Origin: CAG-841 sp963614875
GTDB lineage: Bacteria > Bacillota > Clostridia > Oscillospirales > CAG-272
DNA length: 8,417 nucleotides
Assembly: GCA_963614875.1 (NCBI GenBank)
Contig: CAVEFC010000047.1
Location: 1-8,417 of the forward strand
Direction: 5' to 3'
This document shows positions 1 through 4,689 of this stretch, piece after piece (within the stretch, counting starts at the first letter, position 1; each line of letters starts with the position of its first letter). The position numbers and the translations under genes are program-made. A model generated the notes under the pieces. The model was not told where the DNA came from, made no database searches, and saw nothing but the letters and a program-made list of their open reading frames with translations.

Positions 1-14
1 TTACTACCCCTGCC

Positions 15-49
15 AAAAACCTTCCCGAACGAAGTTCGGGAAGGTTTTT
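15..49. terminator. Strong two-way hairpin terminator
   Basis: A perfect 16-bp stem runs from AAAAACCTTCCCGAAC (15-30) to its complement (34-49), with a GAA loop. A T-run lies on each side, so it could end transcription from either direction. The gene it would serve on the plus strand lies left of the window. Confidence 0.7.
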
Positions 50-145
50 ACTTTTTCACTATTCACTATTCACTTTTTCACTAAATCTGGCCGAGAAGGT
101 TTTTGGAAAGTAATAAATTATAGTGAAGAGTGAAAAAGTGAGGTA

Positions 146-167
146 GCTTTTCGCTGTGGCGAAAAGC
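146..167. repeat. Short hairpin with 9-bp perfect stem
   Basis: GCTTTTCGC (146-154) pairs with GCGAAAAGC (159-167) across a TGTG loop and is followed by AAATTTTTC. The structure is plain, but the T-run does not start directly after the stem, so a terminator role is uncertain. Confidence 0.45.
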
Positions 168-188
168 AAATTTTTCAGATGAGTTTTG

Positions 189-224
189 AAAAACGGGAGA
201 TTTCGGGAGATTTCTCCCGTTTTT
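189..224 (+). terminator. Hairpin with tandem CGGGAGATTT repeat and T-run
   Basis: AAAAACGGGAGA (189-200) pairs with TCTCCCGTTTTT (213-224), and the T-run continues to 226. The 10-mer CGGGAGATTT is present twice in tandem (194-203 and 204-213), so either copy can pair with CTCCCG. It looks like a terminator reading rightwards, although no rightward gene is visible upstream in the window. Confidence 0.5.
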
Positions 225-235
225 TTGTTGAAAAC

Positions 236-278
236 AAAAAAGTCGTGGGAAGCCTTTTGTCAAAAGGCTTCCCACGAC
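236..278 (-). terminator. Terminator of the ABC importer operon
   Basis: GTCGTGGGAAGCCTTTTG (242-259) and its exact complement (261-278) form an 18-bp palindrome around one base. In practice this is a stem of about 16 bp with a 5-base loop. Read on the minus strand the stem is followed by six Ts (241-236). It lies 26 bases past the stop codon of the ATPase gene, as expected for the end of that operon. Confidence 0.85.
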
Positions 279-304
279 CGACAGAGAGGGAAAAAGGAAA
301 ACGT

Positions 305-1099
305 TCAGGAAAGAATGGCGCGGTCGCCGGTAAATTCGTCGCCGGAAGCGCGGCTGAACATATCCAGAAGCGCAGGAACGGTCAATGCGCGCTTTTCATC
401 ACCCGAAATATCAAGAATCACTTTGCCGGCGTGCAGCATAATCAGCCGGTCGCCGTAACGGATGGCGTCGCGCATATTGTGCGTGATCATCAGCGTTGTC
501 AGGTGGTGTTCGGTCACGATCTGCTCTGTGAGCTCCATAACCTTTGCGGCTGTTTTGGGATCGAGCGCCGCGGTATGCTCGTCAAGAAGGAGCAGACGCG
601 GCTTTTGCAGTGTCGCCATAAGGAGCGTAAGCGCCTGACGCTGACCGCCGGACAGCGTGCCTACCTTGGCGGACAGGCGCGTTTCAAGCCCCAGCCCGAG
701 CGTTTCAAGCAGGGCGCGGTACTCCTTGCGTTCGGCATTGTCGATGCCGGGACGCAGAGTGCGTCGCTGTCCGCGACGCTTTGCCAGAGCGAGATTTTCT
801 TCGATCTGCATACCGCCCGCCGTACCCATTTTGGGATCCTGATAAACTCGTCCGAGGTATTTTGCGCGCTTATATTCGGGAAGGTCGGTCACATCGGTGC
901 CGTCGAGCAGGATACGGCCGGAATCGGGCAGCCACGTTCCGCAGATAGCGTTCTGCATGGTGGATTTTCCCGCGCCGTTGCCGCCGATGACGGTGACGAA
1001 TTCTCCGTCGCCGAGCGTAAGGGAGAGTCCGTCGAGGGCGACCTTTTCATCAATGGTGCCGCGGTTGAAAACCTTGACTACATTCTGCATTTCAAGCAT
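305..1099 (-). CDS. ABC importer ATPase, TrpZ-like (aromatic amino acid uptake)
   Basis: This 264-residue protein is the ATP-hydrolysing subunit that powers uptake by the permease and lipoprotein encoded just upstream. All ABC motifs are intact: Walker A GGNGAGKST (39-47), Q-loop Gln87 in VYQDP, signature LSGGQRQ (149-155), Walker B LLLLDE (169-174) followed by HTAALDP, and the switch histidine His207 in THN. The ATG overlaps the permease stop by 8 bp (1092-1099), and AAAGGAGG sits 8 bases before it, so start and translational coupling are well supported. It is the last gene of the operon, followed by a strong terminator. The LLLDEHTAALDP form and pairing with an ABC_sub_bind lipoprotein place it with TrpZ-type ATPases rather than LivF/LivG. 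The substrate is inferred from context, not from this protein. Confidence 0.93.
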   Translation of the reverse strand: MLEMQNVVKVFNRGTIDEKVALDGLSLTLGDGEFVTVIGGNGAGKSTMQNAICGTWLPDSGRILLDGTDVTDLPEYKRAKYLGRVYQDPKMGTAGGMQIEENLALAKRRGQRRTLRPGIDNAERKEYRALLETLGLGLETRLSAKVGTLSGGQRQALTLLMATLQKPRLLLLDEHTAALDPKTAAKVMELTEQIVTEHHLTTLMITHNMRDAIRYGDRLIMLHAGKVILDISGDEKRALTVPALLDMFSRASGDEFTGDRAILS

Positions 1100-1997
1100 T
1101 GTGAGTGCCTCCTTTCGTTTTTTTGCCGGATCGGAACCACTTTGCTTTCAGGTAAGGAATTCCGAGGAAAGCGGCTACGACAATGGCAGAGAACATTTTG
1201 AGCATATTGGTGTTGATACCGATGAAAATAATAATCTGATAAATAATATAGTACACAACCGCGCCGACTGCCACGCCGGTCATTCTGACGGCAAAGTTGG
1301 GAGAAATGTGCGAAACGATAGCTTCGCCGATGACGACAGCCGCAAGTCCGATGACGACAGCGCCGCGCCCCATATTGATATCGGCATAGCCCTGATACTG
1401 ACACAGGAGCGCGCCCGAAAGCGCGACCAATGCGTTTGAAATGGCAAGTCCGATGACTTTGGTGCAGTCGGTATTGATGCCTTGCGCACGGCTCATTATG
1501 GGGTTAGAGCCTGTGGCACGGATAGCGCATCCGAGCTCTGTTCCGAAAAAGAGGTAAAGCGCCGCAATGACAAGCACCGTAACAATGCCGAGCACAAGCA
1601 GTGCGTGCGGAATCTCCATCTGCGAAAGCAGGACGGTAAAGTTGCGGATAGGCAGGGACTGGTTTGCTCCGCCGAGAATCAGCAGGTTGACCGTCCACAG
1701 ACTCATCTGCGTGAGAATACCGGAAAGTATTGCGGGAATACCGAGAAAAATGTGAAGCAGTCCCGTGACGATGCCGCAAAGGGCGCCTGCCAGCGTCGCG
1801 CACAGCATGGCAAGATAGGGACTTGCCCCGCCCAGCATCATCATGGTGCAGACGGCGGCGCCGGTGCATATGGAGCCGTCAACGGTAAGGTCGGCAATGT
1901 CGAGGATACGGAACGTCAGATAAACGCCGATCGCCATAATGCCCCAGATAAGCCCTTGCGCGATTGCGCCGGGCAGGGATGTAAGTAGCTCTGTCAT
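1092..1997 (-). CDS. ABC importer permease, TrpY-like, BPD_transp_2 family
   Basis: This 301-residue membrane protein forms the translocation channel of the importer. It has hydrophobic segments at about 10-30, 42-56, 61-82, 87-110, 131-151, 181-200, 211-226, 240-261 and 266-281. The stretch GTELGCAIRATG (152-163) followed by GIN (173-175) is the usual cytoplasmic region of this family that contacts the ATPase. The N-terminal pattern, with WGIMAIGVYLTFRILD at 18-33, matches family starts, so I keep the ATG at 1997. However, the best upstream purine run (GCGGAGG) is about 18 bases away, so initiation may be weak or coupled. It lies 103 bp after the lipoprotein gene and overlaps the ATPase gene by 8 bp. 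It is homologous in type to branched-chain amino acid permeases, but its partner lipoprotein points to aromatic substrates. Confidence 0.9.
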   Translation of the reverse strand: MTELLTSLPGAIAQGLIWGIMAIGVYLTFRILDIADLTVDGSICTGAAVCTMMMLGGASPYLAMLCATLAGALCGIVTGLLHIFLGIPAILSGILTQMSLWTVNLLILGGANQSLPIRNFTVLLSQMEIPHALLVLGIVTVLVIAALYLFFGTELGCAIRATGSNPIMSRAQGINTDCTKVIGLAISNALVALSGALLCQYQGYADINMGRGAVVIGLAAVVIGEAIVSHISPNFAVRMTGVAVGAVVYYIIYQIIIFIGINTNMLKMFSAIVVAAFLGIPYLKAKWFRSGKKTKGGTHNA

Positions 1998-2100
1998 GAT
2001 TTATTGTAACCGTGGCCTCCGCTTGCGCGAAAGCACCCTTTCTTTTTTGTATCTTTATATGTCCGCGGCTTTTTACGGATAAATCAGCTAAATCAGCCGG

Positions 2101-3069
2101 TCAGCTCAGCGGCTCGTAGCCTGCGGGAGCAGTCAGTCCGAGCTCAGCGCACATATCGGCGTTGTATTTCTTTGTAGGTGTTGCGTATTCGATCGGCATT
2201 TTTGAAATGTCAGCCCCGTCGCGCAGAATCTTTGCCGCCATTTCGCCTGTCTTGTAGCCGAGATCATAGTAGCTTATGGACAGGGTAGCGACGCCGCATC
2301 CGGAGCAGATGCCCGCTTCGCCCGCGATGACGGGAACCTTTTTGCTGCGGACAATATTGCCTATCGTTTCGGAGCAGGTTGCGGCGGTGTTGTCGGTTGG
2401 AACATAGATGACGTCGCAGTCGGAGGCGGCTTTTGTCGTTACGGCGGCAACATCGTTTGAATCGCTGAAGGTGTAGCGGTGGCAGGTCTTGCCTTTGCCT
2501 GTCAGGTATTCCTCAACGACCTTTACCTGATATGCGGAGTTGGGTTCGGCGGAGCAGTAGAGCAGACCGACGTTCTGCGCTTCGGGGAACCATTCGAGGA
2601 GCATATCCGCCTGTTCGGTCAGCGGCGCAAGATCCGAGGTGCCGGAAACGTTGCCTCCGACGGTTCCGTTGAAATTATCGAGCGAAAGCGCCACGCCGTA
2701 TTCGGTAACGGAGGTGCCGAGAATCGGAATTTTGGAGGTTGCGTTATATGCCGCCTGAAGCGCCGCGGTGGCGTTTGCCATAATCAGATCCACGTTCTGC
2801 GAAACGAACGAGTTGACTATTGTCGAGCACATATTGCTGTCGCCGGAGGCGTTCTGCAAAACGAACTTGACGTTATCCGCGCCGAGCTCCTTTGTCAGCG
2901 CGTCCTGAAAGCCCTGAGTTGCGGCGTCAAGCGCCGGATGCTGTGCGAGCTGGCAGATGCCGATTGTGAATGAGGTTTTCTCCTTTTTTCCGCAGGAGGT
3001 GAGCGTCGCGCAAAGTACAAGGGCAAGCGCGACCGCGAGGGCGATAATTTTTGTGAGTCTGGTTTTCAT
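2101..3069 (-). CDS. ABC substrate-binding lipoprotein, ABC_sub_bind (TrpX-like)
   Basis: This 322-residue extracellular receptor captures the substrate and delivers it to the permease. A basic start (MKTRLTK), a hydrophobic core and the lipobox LTSC, with lipidated Cys26, show an anchored lipoprotein. The mature domain begins with the family hallmark FTIGICQLAQHPALDAA (34-50) and continues as a two-lobed periplasmic-binding fold. It belongs to the ABC_sub_bind family (PF04392), whose studied members bind tryptophan or phenylalanine. The ATG is preceded by AAAGGAA at about 10 bases. It is the first gene of the operon, placed after a 340-base leader with a Tyr-rich reading frame and a terminator, so expression is probably set by attenuation. 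That leader makes tyrosine the best substrate guess; tryptophan or phenylalanine remain possible. Confidence 0.9.
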   Translation of the reverse strand: MKTRLTKIIALAVALALVLCATLTSCGKKEKTSFTIGICQLAQHPALDAATQGFQDALTKELGADNVKFVLQNASGDSNMCSTIVNSFVSQNVDLIMANATAALQAAYNATSKIPILGTSVTEYGVALSLDNFNGTVGGNVSGTSDLAPLTEQADMLLEWFPEAQNVGLLYCSAEPNSAYQVKVVEEYLTGKGKTCHRYTFSDSNDVAAVTTKAASDCDVIYVPTDNTAATCSETIGNIVRSKKVPVIAGEAGICSGCGVATLSISYYDLGYKTGEMAAKILRDGADISKMPIEYATPTKKYNADMCAELGLTAPAGYEPLS

Positions 3070-3191
3070 TTCTTTGTAGTTCCTTTCATCTGTTCTGTTT
3101 GAAATTTACGGCAGAGATACCCGCTTACCGGGCGGATGCTTGCGGTAAACCGCAAAGGATTCAGGTACATACGGCATATGCCAAAGCAAAT

Positions 3192-3227
3192 AAAAAATAC
3201 CGTATGGACTTGTGATCCATACGGTAT
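3192..3227 (-). terminator. Attenuator terminator in the ABC operon leader
   Basis: Read on the minus strand, ATACCGTATGGA (3227-3216) pairs perfectly with TCCATACGGTAT (3208-3197) around a 7-base loop, TCACAAG, followed by six Ts (3197-3192). It sits 123 bp before the start of the first structural gene, so it would stop transcription before the operon unless overridden. On the plus strand no T-run follows, which fixes its direction. Confidence 0.88.
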
Positions 3228-3282
3228 GCCAACACAATGTCGCTCCGAGAAGACCGAACCGCGAGGATAAAATCCGTCGCTG

Positions 3283-3381
3283 TCAATGTGTCACCCGTTT
3301 TTCCGCATCACAAATCGCCTTTACGCTGTAATAAGTAAAGGAATAATATCGATTTGCGAAAGAAATACGGAATGATACCAT
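3283..3381 (-). CDS. Tyr-rich leader peptide, 32 residues
   Basis: A reading frame from ATG (3381-3379) to TGA (3285-3283) encodes a 32-residue peptide with YYSFTYY at residues 12-18. Tyr codons are 12, 13, 17 and 18 (TAT TAT, TAT TAC), and Phe codons are 4, 8 and 15. Four Tyr in seven codons, placed between the two arms of the main leader hairpin, is what a tyrosine-sensing regulatory peptide would need. The start lies about 29 bases after the predicted transcription start. The weak point is the ribosome site: the purine run AGAGAGG (3403-3397) is 15 bases before the ATG, farther than ideal. The peptide itself probably has no function beyond being translated. Confidence 0.6.
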   Translation of the reverse strand: MVSFRISFANRYYSFTYYSVKAICDAEKRVTH

Positions 3382-3416
3382 AGTCTGTGCAGGTTTCCTC
3401 TCTGAAATTTGCACTA

Positions 3417-3445
3417 AGCATAGCACGCGCAAAGGTGTTTGTCAA
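3417..3445 (-). promoter_or_regulatory. Promoter of the ABC importer operon
   Basis: On the minus strand a perfect -35 TTGACA (3445-3440), a 17-bp spacer and -10 TATGCT (3422-3417) form a strong sigma-A type promoter. Transcription should start near 3410, giving a leader of about 340 bases before the lipoprotein gene. Confidence 0.8.
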
Positions 3446-3538
3446 GGGATTTTGCAAAATTTTTTTGAAAAAAGTTAAAAAAAGGCGGCTCGGAAATCGT
3501 GCTGTGCGGCTTCTGTCCGGCGGAGGCGTTGTCGGGGC

Positions 3539-3567
3539 TTGAAAAACGGGAAAATTTATGATATAAT
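3539..3567 (+). promoter_or_regulatory. Promoter of the SDR gene, extended -10
   Basis: TTGAAA (3539-3544), a 17-bp spacer and TATAAT (3562-3567), preceded by TGA at 3559-3561 (TGn extended -10), lie 70 bp before the reductase start. It is divergent from the ABC operon promoter, with about 93 bp between the two -35 boxes. Confidence 0.82.
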
Positions 3568-3636
3568 AAAATACACATTTATCCGACTTTTTGCGGTATT
3601 ATATTATTCGGTAAAAAACAAAGGAGCTTATTGAAA

Positions 3637-4416
3637 ATGAAAATCGCCGTTATTACGGGGGCTTCCTCCGGAATGGGAAGAGAATTTGTTTTTCAGCTTG
3701 ACCGTCAGCACGATTTCGACGAGATATGGGTGATTGCGCGTCGGCTTGAGCGTCTTGAAGAGCTGAAGGGCAAAACCCGCGCAAAAATAAGACCGGTATC
3801 TCTCGATCTTACAAAAAAAGAAAGCATTGAAGAATATGCGAAAATGCTCGAAGCCGAAAAGCCCGAGGTAGAAGTGCTTGTAAATGCCGGAGGCTTCGGA
3901 AAATTCGCCGCCACGACCGACGTTCCGCTCGAAACGTATTATTCGATGATAGAGCTGAACGATATGGCGCTTGTGGGAATGACGTATAAATCGCTTCCTT
4001 ATATGAAAGAGGGAAGTCAGATATATGAAATGGGCTCGCTTTCCGCATTTCAGCCCGTGCCGTATATAAACGTTTACGCGGCAAGCAAGGCGTTTGTACT
4101 CAGCTTTTCGCAGGGACTTTCCGCAGAGCTGGCTCCGAAAGGGATAGACGTTATGGCTGTCTGTCCGTTCTGGGTAAAGACGGAATTTTTCGATCACGCG
4201 GTGGAGGACGATTCCGTAATAACGTATTACAGCCGTTACTATACGGCAGAGCAGGTCGTCAGACGTGCGCTGAAGGATATGAAAAAGCACAAAAAGGTTT
4301 CCGTCTGCGGCGCCGCCGCAAGACTTCAGGTGTTTGCGGTAAAGCATCTTCCGCATAATTTTGTTATGAAAACATGGTGCCGTCAACAGAAAAAGTCTTA
4401 CGGCAGAAAAAAATAA
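3637..4416 (+). CDS. Classical short-chain dehydrogenase/reductase (SDR)
   Basis: This 259-residue soluble oxidoreductase should use NAD(P)H on an unknown alcohol or ketone. Motifs, numbered from the ATG at 3637: cofactor loop TGASSGMG (7-14), Asp57 in the LDLT region, NAG (83-85), Asn108, catalytic Ser134 in GSLS, and YAASK with Tyr147 and Lys151. The set N-S-Y-K is complete, so the enzyme should be active. The usual PG after the active site is replaced by PFWVKTEF (177-184). The C-terminus is strongly basic. I chose the ATG at 3637 because AAGGAG ends 10 bases before it; an in-frame TTG at 3631 is only 4 bases from that site and would add two residues. It is transcribed alone from its own promoter to the terminator at 4471-4500. 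The neighbours give no clue to the substrate. Confidence 0.9.
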   Translation: MKIAVITGASSGMGREFVFQLDRQHDFDEIWVIARRLERLEELKGKTRAKIRPVSLDLTKKESIEEYAKMLEAEKPEVEVLVNAGGFGKFAATTDVPLETYYSMIELNDMALVGMTYKSLPYMKEGSQIYEMGSLSAFQPVPYINVYAASKAFVLSFSQGLSAELAPKGIDVMAVCPFWVKTEFFDHAVEDDSVITYYSRYYTAEQVVRRALKDMKKHKKVSVCGAAARLQVFAVKHLPHNFVMKTWCRQQKKSYGRKK

Positions 4417-4470
4417 AAACAAATTCCGAAAAAGCGGCGGGAGCTTTTGCCGCCGGAACGGAGAAAATAA

Positions 4471-4500
4471 AAAATCCCGCACGCAAGTGCGGGATTTTTT
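4471..4500. terminator. Two-way terminator shared by the SDR gene and tRNA-Thr
   Basis: AAAATCCCGCAC (4471-4482) pairs with GTGCGGGATTTT (4487-4498) around a GCAA loop. T-runs follow on both strands, ending the reductase transcript rightwards and the tRNA transcript leftwards. The right flank abuts the encoded CCA of the tRNA. Confidence 0.88.
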
Positions 4501-4575
4501 GGAGCTACTAGCCGGATTCGGACCGGCGACCTCGTCCTTACCAAGGACGCGCTCTGCCAACTGAGCCATAGTAGC
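4500..4575 (-). tRNA. tRNA-Thr(GGT)
   Basis: The minus strand folds as a full cloverleaf: acceptor GCTACTA/TAGTAGC, D-stem GCTC/GAGC with AGTTGGCA loop, anticodon stem CGTCC/GGACG with loop TTGGTAA (anticodon GGT, reading ACC and ACU), and T-stem GCCGG/CCGGC. The discriminator base is U and CCA is encoded (4502-4500). The T-loop reads TCCGAAT, so position 55 is C where U (pseudouridine) is nearly always found. It has its own promoter and terminator, so it is a single-gene unit. Confidence 0.95.
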
Positions 4576-4588
4576 GTCGGCGATTGTT

Positions 4589-4617
4589 ATTATAGCAAAA
4601 CCTTTTCGATTTGTCAA
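4589..4617 (-). promoter_or_regulatory. Consensus promoter of tRNA-Thr
   Basis: On the minus strand, perfect -35 TTGACA (4617-4612), a 17-bp spacer and perfect -10 TATAAT (4594-4589) lie 13 bases upstream of the mature tRNA 5' end, as expected for a highly expressed stable RNA. Confidence 0.92.
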
Positions 4618-4625
4618 TATTTTTG

Positions 4626-4654
4626 TTTGCAAATAATAAAAAATATGCTATACT
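4626..4654 (+). promoter_or_regulatory. Promoter of polA
   Basis: TTTGCA (4626-4631), a 17-bp spacer and TATACT (4649-4654), with TGC just before it (TGn extended -10), form a plausible but weaker promoter 35 bp before the polA start. It is divergent from the tRNA promoter, with only 8 bp between the -35 boxes. Confidence 0.65.
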
Positions 4655-4689
4655 GTATATAACGCTGAAAAAAAGAGGACTTATCCGAT

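Larger units (their letters stand above)
1..304. repeat. Gene-free region dense with hairpins and short inverted repeats
   Basis: I see no credible gene in this stretch. It holds at least four separate hairpins (15-49, 146-167, 189-224, 242-278). It also has a heptamer-like direct repeat of TTCACTA at about 56-83, whose inverse AGTGAAAAAGTG returns at 129-140 (pairing with 71-82). The 12-mer CCAAAAACCTTC at 13-24 recurs inverted as GAAGGTTTTTGG at 95-106. The mix of nested inverted repeats and terminator-like stems resembles a small non-coding dispersed element inserted next to the ABC operon's terminator, but no transposase, clear end or target duplication is visible. Only the hairpins themselves are certain. 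Confidence 0.6.
3192..3410 (-). promoter_or_regulatory. Candidate tyrosine leader-peptide transcription attenuator
   Basis: Three competing pairings can be read in the minus-strand leader. Pairing 1:2 joins TTCCGTAT (3372-3365) plus CGCAAATCG (3358-3350) to CGATTTGTG (3317-3309) plus ATGCGGAA (3308-3301), with inner stem CCTTTAC/GTAAAGG (3341-3335 with 3324-3318). Pairing 2:3 joins TTTGTG (3314-3309) to CACAAG (3214-3209) and ATGCGG (3308-3303) to CCGTAT (3224-3219), with a 4-base bulge; a straight 8-bp form, TTTGTGAT with ATCACAAG, is also possible. Pairing 3:4 is the terminator. Tyr codons of the leader frame fall just after segment 1. A ribosome stalled there would block 1:2, allow 2:3 and prevent termination. 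The stop codon lies 15 bases past segment 2, so a ribosome finishing the peptide would mask segment 2 and allow termination. The pairings are visible in the sequence; the mechanism is inferred by analogy with trp/phe leaders. I found no T-box or known riboswitch core on this strand. Confidence 0.65.

Noticed and set aside
179..1201. Long plus-strand open frame opposite the ATPase gene
   Set aside because: It is a shadow of the minus-strand ATPase, whose ABC motifs are all intact; its translation is low in hydrophobic order and lacks any family motif.
3256..3286. T-box-like string on the plus strand (AACCGCG, then GGATAAAATCC, then GTC)
   Set aside because: It resembles a T-box antiterminator, but the UGGN bases that contact tRNA are replaced by CCGA, no Stem I or terminator follows on that strand, and the downstream gene is a reductase.
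3375..3382. TATGGTAT at the leader start codon, complementary to the terminator 5' arm (3227-3220)
   Set aside because: The 8-bp match with one G-U is real and might add to control, but it is weaker than the 2:3 pairing and not needed for the model.
3485..3560. GC-rich stretch with a short open frame before the SDR gene
   Set aside because: About 25 codons, no start codon with a ribosome site, and it overlaps the SDR promoter; at most a decayed fragment.
4424..4460. GC-rich hairpin just after the SDR stop
   Set aside because: The stem around GGCGG/CCGCC is not followed by a T-run; the terminator at 4471-4500 is the better candidate.
3628..4632. Long minus-strand open frame opposite the SDR gene
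   Set aside because: It runs through the tRNA-Thr gene and the two-way terminator and lies against a clear SDR coding sequence; not a real gene.
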